Below are positions 52,822 to 60,640 of a DNA stretch of 64,000 nt, piece by piece. Origin of the DNA: Enteractinococcus helveticum (GTDB lineage Bacteria > Actinomycetota > Actinomycetes > Actinomycetales > Micrococcaceae). Made by a program: the position numbers and the translations under genes. Below the pieces are notes generated by a model. The model was not told the DNA's origin. It searched no databases and saw only the letters and a program-made list of their open reading frames with translations. The stretch spans positions 62,001 to 126,000 of the forward strand of contig NZ_LXEY01000022.1 of the NCBI RefSeq assembly GCF_001657475.1, given 5' to 3'. Position 1 is the first letter of the stretch. Each line of letters starts with the position of its first letter.

Positions 52822-53796
52822 ATGAGACACATTGCAGAGCATCCTACATCGGGCACAGTTGTCGTTGGTGTGGACGGGTCAGAAAACAGCGAAAGAGCAT
52901 TCGATGTTGCAGTTGATCTCGCCCAGAAATTTGATTATGGACTGCGAGTCATTGCCGCCTACACCGAACCGGGGTATGAATATCTTCCCGAAAATACCCA
53001 AGGCCTGGCACAAGAAAATGCCCAGGCAGTTATTAATGACTTGGTAGCCACCGTCAATGACGCTGACTTTGGGATCAGTGGCGTCACCATTGAAGGCGAT
53101 GCTGCCGGTGCACTCATTAAAGCTTCAGAAGAAGCCGCCCTTGTGGTGGTTGGTAAGCGCGGACGCAGCCGTTTTGCTGGACGCTTTCTCGGAAGTGTTT
53201 CGGCCTCAGTTGCTTCGCACGCCAAATGCCCCACGATGGTGATCCCGGAAAAACGACACTCGGGTGAACACCTCGAAACCCAGTTCGCGCGATTGTCAGG
53301 TAGTCCAGAGCTGTCGGAATTCGGTGTGTTGTCATCTGAGGAATATGGCGATCCCACAGATTTTGAAGGAACCGTCGTGGTCGGCGTTGACCTTGATGCT
53401 TATCCGGTGGAATTATCCTTGCATGCAGCAAAACATGCTGAATTGTTGGGCAAGTCGTTGACCCTAGTGACATCACAGCCGTTCAGCGGCAGTATGTGGA
53501 TGCCAGCATCGCCGGTTTATCAAGCAGAGGTCCCCGATCTTCGCAGAGACGTCGCCAACCGGCTTGCCAAAGTTGCCGAACAAGTGGCAGAAAAAACTTC
53601 TGCCGAAGTGCACTGGCGGTTCTTTGATGCCTCGCCTGCTGACGCGCTATCGGATGCGGCTCGAACCGCAGATGTCATCGTGGTTGGAACACGCGGTCGT
53701 GGTGGCTTTGCCGGTTTGCTGTTGGGGTCGGTTAGCCAGGCTGTGTTGAACCGCGCTGTGACACCCGTACTCGTGGTGCCAACCGCCAGCGACTAA
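52822..53796 (+). CDS. Universal stress protein with two Usp domains
   Basis: The 324-residue protein is a tandem of UspA folds. Domain 1 opens TVVVGVDGSENSERAFDVAV and closes VVVGKRGRSRFAGRFLGSVS. Domain 2 opens GTVVVGVDLDAYPVELSLHA near residue 180 and closes VVGTRGRGGFAGLLLGSVS near 290. The G-2x-G-9x-G(S) ATP-binding loop is present in both copies. Such tandem proteins are common in actinobacteria under starvation or hypoxia. A hairpin follows. Confidence 0.9.
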   Translation: MRHIAEHPTSGTVVVGVDGSENSERAFDVAVDLAQKFDYGLRVIAAYTEPGYEYLPENTQGLAQENAQAVINDLVATVNDADFGISGVTIEGDAAGALIKASEEAALVVVGKRGRSRFAGRFLGSVSASVASHAKCPTMVIPEKRHSGEHLETQFARLSGSPELSEFGVLSSEEYGDPTDFEGTVVVGVDLDAYPVELSLHAAKHAELLGKSLTLVTSQPFSGSMWMPASPVYQAEVPDLRRDVANRLAKVAEQVAEKTSAEVHWRFFDASPADALSDAARTADVIVVGTRGRGGFAGLLLGSVSQAVLNRAVTPVLVVPTASD

Positions 53797-53812
53797 CGCA
53801 ACGAATAACCAA

Positions 53813-53847
53813 AAATCCAGACTCGTAGTTACTGCGAGTCTGGATTT
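53813..53847 (+). terminator. Terminator after the universal stress protein gene
   Basis: AAATCCAGACTCG (53813-53825) pairs with CGAGTCTGGATTT (53835-53847). The hairpin overlaps the last codons of the convergent IclR gene and probably serves both. Confidence 0.75.
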
Positions 53848-54590
53848 CCCATGCGTGTAGAAATCATTGCCGCAGTCGCCACACACTGGTCAATCAACGC
53901 CTGGGTGGCCTGGTCATCAATCCGATAGGACGGAGCGGCAATCAGGACCGCGGCTACGACTTTGCGCCGATGGTCATACACCGGCGCAGCAATTCCAACC
54001 TCGTCATCAAATGTCTCTTGCAAGTTGGTGGCATACCCCTGTCGGCGGACCGCCTCGAGACGTTTTTGTAATTCCGATCGAGTCCATCCTTGCTGCAGCT
54101 CGATGGTGTCTTGATCCAATAACACTGTCACAGTTTCTTTGGACATTTCCGCCAAGAAGATCTGCACCGTGGCGGAGCCGGTTGACGCGTAGCGCGCGCC
54201 GAGCGGAGAGGTGTGTTTGACGGTGCGATCGGAAGCGATTTGTTCGACGGTGACCGAAACGGACCCTTCCCACACTGCTAAGACTGCGGTTTCCTTTGTT
54301 GCATCGGCCAACTCGTGCAGATAGGGGTAGGCCACTTGCCGGACGTTGAGATTTGCCAGCAGCGGTCCAGCAATAGCGATCAGTCCAAGCCCGAGCTGGT
54401 ATCGCCGGGTGGCAGGATCCTGTTCGACCCATCCTTCAGATTCCAGGGTGGCTAACAGTCGGGAGACCGATGATTTGTGTAACCCCACCTGTTCGGCGAT
54501 CTCGGTGACGCCAACCAAAGGTTTTTCCGAGGAAAAGCATCGCAGTACGTCAACGACGTTATGGACGACTGAGTTGCGAGGGGAACTCAT
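53829..54590 (-). CDS. IclR-family transcriptional regulator in the creatine/sarcosine arm
   Basis: The 253-residue regulator has a winged helix with VTEIAEQVGLHKSSVSRLLATL near residue 30 and a C-terminal effector domain containing TSPLGARYASTGSATVQIF and VGIAAPVYDHRRKVVAAVLI. AAAGGAG lies before the ATG at 54590, so the longer frame to 54872 is rejected. Its recognition helix (HKSSVSRLLATLE) is close to that of the first IclR protein (HKSTASRLLAVLE), so both could read similar half-sites. Either is a candidate for the TGCAAC-N3-GTTGCA sites. Confidence 0.9.
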   Translation of the reverse strand: MSSPRNSVVHNVVDVLRCFSSEKPLVGVTEIAEQVGLHKSSVSRLLATLESEGWVEQDPATRRYQLGLGLIAIAGPLLANLNVRQVAYPYLHELADATKETAVLAVWEGSVSVTVEQIASDRTVKHTSPLGARYASTGSATVQIFLAEMSKETVTVLLDQDTIELQQGWTRSELQKRLEAVRRQGYATNLQETFDDEVGIAAPVYDHRRKVVAAVLIAAPSYRIDDQATQALIDQCVATAAMISTRMGNPDSQ

Positions 54591-54744
54591 AGTGCTCCTT
54601 TGCTGGCCAAACGTTGTAAGGATCATACGGCATCTGTTTCGCAGCGCCTTATTGTGACCGAAAGATACACACCGGCTGCCCCTGTATAAGAGCAACGGTA
54701 AAATGGGACGTTGACCCGAACCGCCCAGCGTAAAGGTGAATACC

Positions 54745-55419
54745 ATGAGCTCAATGGCTGCCAGCGACGTGAGTGCCTTGGCCGAGGCCGCAACCCGTAT
54801 CGGCGCACGACCGTTTAAGGATGCCACTGGACATTGGTCGAACTCCGTCGAAGTGGCGCTCATGGACACCATCCTCAGCGCGTCAGCGGTTATGGACGGC
54901 GCTTATGGAGCTGGTGTGTTGCCGCGACTTCGGGCATATAAAGCATTTCGCGGTCAAGCAAATATGATGCGACTCTTAGCCACCCTGGGACCGTTTGCCC
55001 TGGATGATTTCGTGGCTGAACAGCACCACAAGAACCAGCTGATGCATGCTGCTGCAGCGTTGATGGACGCTGGAGTCAATGCCGCCGCAGATGTTGAACC
55101 GCAGGCCACCACACAACGCGAAGCACTGGTCTCCACCGACGGCCTATCCGAGCTGGCCTGGGATTATTTCCTCATCATGCTGAATATCGACACCCCGCAA
55201 CTAGCACAGCTGCGAAACACCTGGCTGGATGATTTCGTCGCCCGTAACCTCGACGTCTCCAGGCTTGATGTGGACGCGCGCGATGCCTTGCTGGCTGAGG
55301 TTACGGCGCATCTGCACGCTGAACACCACCGCAAATCGTTTGGTCGCATGCCTGAATTTACGCTGCCGCAACTGTCGCAAGCGATCTTTCGCTCCGAGTA
55401 CGCTCGGGCAACCAGCTAG
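54745..55419 (+). CDS. Conserved actinobacterial protein of unknown function
   Basis: A 224-residue, mostly helical soluble protein. ARPFKDATGHWSNSVEVALMDTILSAS near residue 20 is a stretch I recall from uncharacterised actinobacterial proteins. Near the middle it has LSELAWDYFLIMLNIDTP, and the C-terminal third is His-rich (HLHAEHHRKSFG). AAAGGTG lies before the ATG at 54745; a GTG nine bases earlier overlaps that site. It faces the IclR gene divergently across 154 bases and could be under its control. Confidence 0.6.
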   Translation: MSSMAASDVSALAEAATRIGARPFKDATGHWSNSVEVALMDTILSASAVMDGAYGAGVLPRLRAYKAFRGQANMMRLLATLGPFALDDFVAEQHHKNQLMHAAAALMDAGVNAAADVEPQATTQREALVSTDGLSELAWDYFLIMLNIDTPQLAQLRNTWLDDFVARNLDVSRLDVDARDALLAEVTAHLHAEHHRKSFGRMPEFTLPQLSQAIFRSEYARATS

Positions 55420-55436
55420 GCTGCCGCGAGCGTACT
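55397..55436. terminator. Hairpin between convergent genes
   Basis: AGTACGCTCG-GGCA (55397-55410) pairs with TGCC-G-CGAGCGTACT (55422-55436), with one bulged G. It spans the stop of the unknown-function gene and lies before the MHS transporter stop. Confidence 0.65.
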
Positions 55437-55452
55437 TGATGTTTGAAGGTTG

Positions 55453-56805
55453 TTAGTCCTGGAGCGGTTTGTGACTTGTTTCCGGCGATAACCAAACGGC
55501 AACTAGTGCGATGACGGCTGCGCCCATGAGGTACCAGCCCGGTGCGATGGCGCTGCCGCTGGTGGCTATCAGCAGTGTTGCGATGGCCGGTGCGGTCCCG
55601 CCAAAGATCGCATTGCCTACGTTGAATGACACAGCAAATCCTGTATACCGGACTCTGGTGGGGAAGTTTTCGGCCAAGAAGCTTGCCAAGCTGCCATCGT
55701 TGAGCGTCAGCATAGCTCCCAGCAGGATCTGGACGAACAAGATGGCAATGATGCTCTCGGTGCCCAACAGCATGAATGCTGGCACGGTCAGCACGATGAA
55801 TAATATCGAGGCGCTCATCAGAATTGTTCGTCGGCCGAAGCGATCCGACAGGTGACCGGTGAGGAAGATAAATCCAATATAGGTTACCAGCGACACGGTG
55901 GTCGTGATGTTGGCTAGCGTTGGATCAATGCCCACGGTCTGGGATAGATATGTGGGCATGTATGTCAGGATGACGTAGAAGCCGACAGCGTTGAGCAGTA
56001 CGGCTGCGGTGGCGCGAATCAGGGTGCGCCAGTGATCGCGAAACAGTGCCCATACCGGGGCTTTAATGACTTCGTCGTCCTGTGACATTTCACGGAATAC
56101 CGGTGAGTCTTCCAGTTTGCGACGTATATACACGCCAATCAAACCTAATGGCGCGGCCAAAAGAAACGGGAGACGCCAGCCCCAGGATTCCATCTGTGCA
56201 TCACTGAGCGTGGCGGTCAGTAGTGTGGCCATGAGCGAGCCGAACAGCAGACCTGCTGCTGTTGATCCCGGAACCACGGCCGCATAGATGCCGCGTTTGC
56301 CTTCGGGTGCATACTCCACAAGATACGCCGACGCTCCCGCGTATTCACCGGAGGCGCTGAAGCCTTGCAGGACGCGGAACACTAACAACAGTGCTGGTGC
56401 CCACACACCGAGCTGGAGTGCCCCGGGCAGCAAGCCGATGCATACCGTGGAGGCGGTCATAATAAGAATCGACCAGGCAAGCGCATTACGACGTCCGACT
56501 CGGTCCCCGATATGCCCCCAAATGAATCCGCCGATCGGACGGACAAGAAATGACACCGCGAACAGTGCAAAGGTCCAGATAAGCCCTTGCGTGAGGTCGT
56601 CGGAAGGGAAAAAGACAACGGCGATCACCACGGCGAGATAGCTGTAGGCACCGTAATCAAACCACTCGACAAAGTTTCCAATGAAGCTTGCCACAATGAC
56701 TTTGCGACGTTCTTTTTTACCGATCCCAGTGGGATGCGGGCGTTCTTGTCCTGAAAGGGTAGGACCGAGATCTTGTTCAGAAGCTAATGCGCCTGAATCA
56801 GACAT
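55453..56805 (-). CDS. MHS-family MFS transporter (betaine/proline/organic-acid type)
   Basis: A 450-residue proton symporter of the metabolite:H+ subgroup. GNFVEWFDYGAYSYLAVVIA near residue 42 and GGFIWGHIGDRVGRRNALAW near 92 (loop 2-3 motif) are strong markers, and VLQGFSASGEYAGASAYLVEYAP near 145 is typical of MHS proteins. Its substrate may be a methylated glycine or creatine, because its promoter shares the TGCAAC-N3-GTTGCA operator with creatininase and creatinase; this is inference. Confidence 0.87.
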   Translation of the reverse strand: MSDSGALASEQDLGPTLSGQERPHPTGIGKKERRKVIVASFIGNFVEWFDYGAYSYLAVVIAVVFFPSDDLTQGLIWTFALFAVSFLVRPIGGFIWGHIGDRVGRRNALAWSILIMTASTVCIGLLPGALQLGVWAPALLLVFRVLQGFSASGEYAGASAYLVEYAPEGKRGIYAAVVPGSTAAGLLFGSLMATLLTATLSDAQMESWGWRLPFLLAAPLGLIGVYIRRKLEDSPVFREMSQDDEVIKAPVWALFRDHWRTLIRATAAVLLNAVGFYVILTYMPTYLSQTVGIDPTLANITTTVSLVTYIGFIFLTGHLSDRFGRRTILMSASILFIVLTVPAFMLLGTESIIAILFVQILLGAMLTLNDGSLASFLAENFPTRVRYTGFAVSFNVGNAIFGGTAPAIATLLIATSGSAIAPGWYLMGAAVIALVAVWLSPETSHKPLQD

Positions 56806-56827
56806 ATTTCACCGCCATACACTCGAT

Positions 56828-56853
56828 GTTGCACTTATTGCAACGCTGTTGCA
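56828..56853 (-). promoter_or_regulatory. Overlapping operators at the MHS transporter promoter
   Basis: Three alternating half-sites: GTTGCA (56828-56833), five bases, TGCAAC (56839-56844), GCT, GTTGCA (56848-56853). The 56839-56853 part matches the creatinase-type operator exactly. The 56828-56844 part matches the GTTGCA-N5-TGCAAC form found before dimethylglycine oxidase. This promoter thus joins both forms. Confidence 0.7.
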
Positions 56854-56855
56854 CA

Positions 56856-56885
56856 ACAGTAGAGTGTGATCTAGGTTACTGTCAA
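56856..56885 (-). promoter_or_regulatory. Promoter of the MHS transporter gene
   Basis: Read on the minus strand: TTGACA (56885-56880), 18 bases, TACTGT (56861-56856). The operator begins two bases later. Confidence 0.5.
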
Positions 56886-56924
56886 GGGTGGTGTTGGATC
56901 CGTTGGCGTCAAGGGCTTTGAGTG

Positions 56925-56957
56925 CGAAAAACCCGGCCTCACATGATGGGGCCGGGT
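56925..56957 (-). terminator. Terminator of the GntR/FCD regulator gene
   Basis: ACCCGGCC (56931-56938) pairs with GGCCGGGT (56950-56957). On the minus strand the stem is followed by TTTTTCG. Confidence 0.85.
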
Positions 56958-56976
56958 CGGGGTTCGAGGGGCTTTA

Positions 56977-57636
56977 CTAGAGGGCCTCGCGCACCATGGT
57001 GTAGAAGTTTTTCACGTGCTCTGACGCTGTCTGTTCGGCGGCTTCGGCTTCACCGGCGATGATCTGTTCGAGCAGTGTCGTATGCTCCACGATGTGTTCG
57101 TGGAGTGAAGGGAGGCGGTCCGATAGGGCCGCCCAGATGCGAGTGGCAATATTGTCTAAGCGAATCAGGGTTTCTGACAGGTGCTCGTTGTGGGTCACGC
57201 TGTAGATCAGCCGGTGCACCGAAAGGTCGTAGGACAATAGATCGCGCTGTGATTGATCGGGGTCCAGGCTTTTGAGTTCATCTAGGACTTCGAGCAGTTG
57301 CGCTCGCATTTCGCCGCCCTTGACCTCTGCGGCCCGACGAGCGGCCAGGGGTTCCAGGGCTTGGCGGATTTCTGATACGTGGGCGAGCTCAGTGACATCG
57401 ACTTGGCTGGCAAACGTGCCGCGCCGAGGGTAGGTGACCACCAGGTGGTCCGCCTCAAGGCGCTTGAGTGCTTCGCGCAGGGGGGTGCGTCCCACCCCCA
57501 TTTCTTCAGCCAATTGCTTCTCCATGATGGGTTCGCCGGGCTGAATGTCCAGCATGATTAAGCGGTCTAGCAAGATTCGGTAGGCGCGAGCCGACAAGGA
57601 CTCGCTGTTCGTGTTGACGGTGTCCAACGTGGTCAT
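56977..57636 (-). CDS. GntR-family regulator, FCD (FadR-like) subfamily, divergent from glyA-sox
   Basis: A 219-residue repressor-type protein. The N-terminal winged helix holds LAEEMGVGRTPLREALKRLEADHL near residue 45 and YPRRGTFASQV, and the helical FCD domain follows, with SYDLSVHRLIYSVTHNEHL near 130 and a C-terminal His (EHIVEHTTLLE), residues that often bind a metal and an acid ligand. It is divergent from glyA across 161 bases that contain the palindrome TGATATATCA. The likely effector is sarcosine, glycine or a product of them. Confidence 0.9.
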   Translation of the reverse strand: MTTLDTVNTNSESLSARAYRILLDRLIMLDIQPGEPIMEKQLAEEMGVGRTPLREALKRLEADHLVVTYPRRGTFASQVDVTELAHVSEIRQALEPLAARRAAEVKGGEMRAQLLEVLDELKSLDPDQSQRDLLSYDLSVHRLIYSVTHNEHLSETLIRLDNIATRIWAALSDRLPSLHEHIVEHTTLLEQIIAGEAEAAEQTASEHVKNFYTMVREAL

Positions 57637-57713
57637 CAGTGTCCTTTCATTGCTCCTTATTGTGCACTACTTGGGTGCATTCCGCAGCGTTTCAAAAACT
57701 TTGGCCCAAACCC

Positions 57714-57741
57714 TTGACAGACCTGTGATGGACATCATAGT
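57714..57741 (+). promoter_or_regulatory. Promoter of the glyA-sox operon
   Basis: A perfect TTGACA (57714-57719), a 16-base spacer and CATAGT (57736-57741). Confidence 0.6.
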
Positions 57742-57755
57742 CTGTGATCGGTAAC

Positions 57756-57765
57756 TGATATATCA
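57756..57765 (+). promoter_or_regulatory. Candidate GntR operator TGATATATCA
   Basis: A perfect ten-base palindrome, 14 bases after the predicted -10 and 32 bases before the glyA start. FCD-type regulators often bind short AT-centred palindromes, so the divergent GntR gene is the likely partner. It is unlike the TGCAAC/GTTGCA sites, so a second regulatory layer is implied. Confidence 0.5.
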
Positions 57766-57797
57766 AATGTCGTTCAGAATTTTTCGAAGGAAAATGC

Positions 57798-59114
57798 ATG
57801 ACTAGTATCACCTCTCAGGTTGCTCCATCGCTGACTCAAGATCTGGTGGACCTCGATCCAGAAATCGCTGGGTTTATTAACCAGGAACTAGACCGTCAGC
57901 AACGCGGTCTAGAAATGATTGCCTCTGAAAACCACACCCCGCTAGCAGTCATGCAAGCCCAGGGTTCAGTGCTGACCAACAAATACGCAGAAGGCTACCC
58001 AGGCCGCCGGTACTACGGCGGCTGTGAACACGCCGACTCGGTAGAACGTCTCGCTATCGAACGCGTCAAGAATCTCTTTGGCGCCCAGTTCGCCAATGTG
58101 CAACCGCACTCGGGCGCCCAGGCGAATGCTGCGGTCATGCACGCATTGATCCGCCCGGGTGACACGGTCATGGGCCTGAACCTCGCCCATGGTGGTCACC
58201 TGACCCACGGCATGAAGTTGAACTTCTCGGGTCGGCTCTACAACATTGTGCCGTACTCGGTCGATGAAAATACCTACGAAGTTGATATGGATGAAGTCGC
58301 TAGCCTAGCTCGCGAACACCAGCCGAAGATGATCGTTGCCGGCTGGTCGGCATATCCTCGCCAGCTCGACTTCGCCCGCTTCCGCGAAATCGCGGATGAA
58401 GTCGGCGCTTACCTGTTCGTCGACATGGCCCACTTCGCCGGACTGGTAGCAGCCGGACTGCACCCCTCACCCGTTCCACACGCCCACGTTGTCTCATCGA
58501 CGACGCACAAAACCCTGGCCGGGCCTCGAGGTGGCATCATCTTGACCAACGATGCTGAAATCTCTAAGAAGATCAACTCAGCCGTCTTCCCTGGCCAACA
58601 GGGTGGCCCGTTGATGCACGTGATCGCAGGTAAAGCTGTTGCCTTCAAAGTGGCTGGCGAGGAAGAGTTTGCCGAGCGTCAGCGTCGCACTCTGGAAGGT
58701 GCAAGAATCCTGGCGGATCGCTTATCACAGCAAGACGTTGCCGACGTTGGGATCTCCGTACTGACCGGTGGAACGGATGTCCACTTGGTGCTCGTTGATC
58801 TGCGCAATTCAGAACTCGACGGCAAGCAGGGCGAAGACCTCCTGGAGGAAGTCGATATTACCGTCAACCGCAATGCCGTACCTTGGGACCCCCGTCCACC
58901 AATGACGACCTCTGGTCTGCGCATCGGCACCCCAGCGTTGACCACCCGCGGTTTTAGCACTGAAGCATTCGAAGAAGTCGCCGACATTATCGCTGAAACC
59001 TTGATTGCCGGGGCTACCGGCAATCGTGATGCACTCCCAGAGCTGGCCTACCGCGTTCAAGCGCTGGCCGATGCTCACCCGTTGTACCCCAACCTTGAAC
59101 CGTTCGGAGCATAA
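57798..59114 (+). CDS. glyA: Serine hydroxymethyltransferase
   Basis: The 438-residue PLP enzyme turns glycine and methylene-THF into serine, here using up both products of sarcosine oxidation. [19 protein letters not shown] near residue 40, [19 protein letters not shown] near 60 and [15 protein letters not shown] near 235, with the PLP lysine, are typical. The C-terminal [12 protein letters not shown]-like stretch reads [23 protein letters not shown] lies before the ATG. soxB starts two bases after its stop. As first gene of a sox operon it is probably a catabolic copy in addition to a housekeeping one elsewhere. Confidence 0.94.
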   Translation: MTSITSQVAPSLTQDLVDLDPEIAGFINQELDRQQRGLEMIASENHTPLAVMQAQGSVLTNKYAEGYPGRRYYGGCEHADSVERLAIERVKNLFGAQFANVQPHSGAQANAAVMHALIRPGDTVMGLNLAHGGHLTHGMKLNFSGRLYNIVPYSVDENTYEVDMDEVASLAREHQPKMIVAGWSAYPRQLDFARFREIADEVGAYLFVDMAHFAGLVAAGLHPSPVPHAHVVSSTTHKTLAGPRGGIILTNDAEISKKINSAVFPGQQGGPLMHVIAGKAVAFKVAGEEEFAERQRRTLEGARILADRLSQQDVADVGISVLTGGTDVHLVLVDLRNSELDGKQGEDLLEEVDITVNRNAVPWDPRPPMTTSGLRIGTPALTTRGFSTEAFEEVADIIAETLIAGATGNRDALPELAYRVQALADAHPLYPNLEPFGA

Positions 59115-59116
59115 CC

Positions 59117-60334
59117 ATGGCAGAACTCCTCCCACAGCACCCTGAATTTCTGTGGCATAATCCAGAGCCCAAGTCCTCCTACGATGTGATCATCGTGGGC
59201 GCCGGTGGCCACGGACTGGCCACCGCCCACTACCTCGCTGCCCGACACGGCATTACTAATGTCGCGGTAATCGATAAAGGCTGGCTGGGCGGCGGCAATA
59301 TGGCTCGTAATACGACCATCATTCGTTCCAACTACCTCTGGGATGAATCCAGCCTGATCTATGAAACCTCGTTGAAGCTCTGGGAAGAGCTCCCGGAAGA
59401 GCTCGACTACGACTTCTTGTTCTCTCAGCGCGGCGTCATGAACCTGGCCCACCACGTCTCGGAAGTCCGCGACTCAGTGCGCCGTGTCAAAGCCAACCAG
59501 CTCAACGGTGTGGATGCCGAATGGTTGACGCCGCAAGAGGTCAAAGAAGTCTGCCCGATCATCAACATTTCGGATAACATCCGCTACCCAATTATGGGTG
59601 CGACCTACCAGCCGCGCGCCGGTATCGCTAAGCACGATCATGTCGCCTGGGCGCTGGCTCGCTCTGCTGATGCTGCTGGCATTGACATCATCCAGAACAC
59701 TGAAGTCACCGACATCCTGGTCGAAAACGGACGTGTCACCGGGGTGGAAACCACTCGCGGGAAGATCTCCGCGGGACAGGTTGCTCTGTGCGGTGCTGGG
59801 CACTCTTCGCAACTGGCCGAAATGGCCGGGGTGAAACTACCAATCCAGTCGCACCCGCTGCAGGCGCTGGTCTCAGAACTGTTTGAACCGGTCCACCCGA
59901 CCGTGGTTATGTCAAACCATATCCACGTCTATGTTTCACAAGCCCACAAGGGTGAGCTGGTGATGGGTGCGGGTATCGACACCTACAACGGTTTTGGTCA
60001 ACGTGGTGCGTTCCATGTGATCCAGGAGCAGATGGCCGCCGCGGTCGAGCTGTTCCCAATTTTCGCTCGCGCGCATGTGCTGCGTACCTGGGGCGGCATT
60101 GTGGACACGACCCCGGATGCTTCACCAATCGTGTCCAAAACAGAGGTCGATGGTCTGTATGTCAACTGCGGTTGGGGTACCGGCGGCTTCAAGGGCACAC
60201 CGGGAGCAGGCTACGCGATGGCTCACACGATCGCTCACGATGAACCGCATAAGATCAACGCAGCGTTTAGCCTCGAGCGTTTCGAAACCGGTCACCTTAT
60301 CGACGAACACGGCGCCGCAGCCGTAGCCCACTAG
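59117..60334 (+). CDS. soxB: Sarcosine oxidase beta subunit
   Basis: A 405-residue FAD/FMN-carrying subunit of heterotetrameric sarcosine oxidase. [20 protein letters not shown] near residue 22 is the dinucleotide site, followed by [21 protein letters not shown] near 52 and, near the end, [16 protein letters not shown]. The subunit oxidises sarcosine; the imine passes through a tunnel to the folate site in soxA. It lies two bases behind glyA, and soxD starts 15 bases later. Confidence 0.95.
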   Translation: MAELLPQHPEFLWHNPEPKSSYDVIIVGAGGHGLATAHYLAARHGITNVAVIDKGWLGGGNMARNTTIIRSNYLWDESSLIYETSLKLWEELPEELDYDFLFSQRGVMNLAHHVSEVRDSVRRVKANQLNGVDAEWLTPQEVKEVCPIINISDNIRYPIMGATYQPRAGIAKHDHVAWALARSADAAGIDIIQNTEVTDILVENGRVTGVETTRGKISAGQVALCGAGHSSQLAEMAGVKLPIQSHPLQALVSELFEPVHPTVVMSNHIHVYVSQAHKGELVMGAGIDTYNGFGQRGAFHVIQEQMAAAVELFPIFARAHVLRTWGGIVDTTPDASPIVSKTEVDGLYVNCGWGTGGFKGTPGAGYAMAHTIAHDEPHKINAAFSLERFETGHLIDEHGAAAVAH

Positions 60335-60349
60335 AGAAAGGCAATTGCC

Positions 60350-60640
60350 ATGATGCTCATTGATTGCCCGTACTGCGGGCCACGTAATGAAACCGAATTC
60401 GGTTACGGCGGCGAAGCACACGTCGCCTATCCACAAGACCCCCACGCTCTCTCGGATAGAGAGTGGGCCGAATTCTTGTTCTACCGCGATAACCCGAAAG
60501 GCGATTTTGCCGAACGCTGGGTTCACAATGGCGGGTGCCGCAAATGGTTCAACGCCGTCCGCGACACGATCACCTACACATTCAAAGCCACTTACCCGGT
60601 CGGCGCCCCACGCCCCGAGGTTTCCGGAGGTACCAAGTGA
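60350..60640 (+). CDS. soxD: Sarcosine oxidase delta subunit
   Basis: A 96-residue subunit that binds zinc through cysteines, beginning [20 protein letters not shown], with a later conserved [18 protein letters not shown]. It stabilises the alpha-beta complex. GAAAGG precedes the ATG. Its TGA overlaps the GTG start of soxA (GTGA), so translation is coupled. Confidence 0.94.
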   Translation: MMLIDCPYCGPRNETEFGYGGEAHVAYPQDPHALSDREWAEFLFYRDNPKGDFAERWVHNGGCRKWFNAVRDTITYTFKATYPVGAPRPEVSGGTK

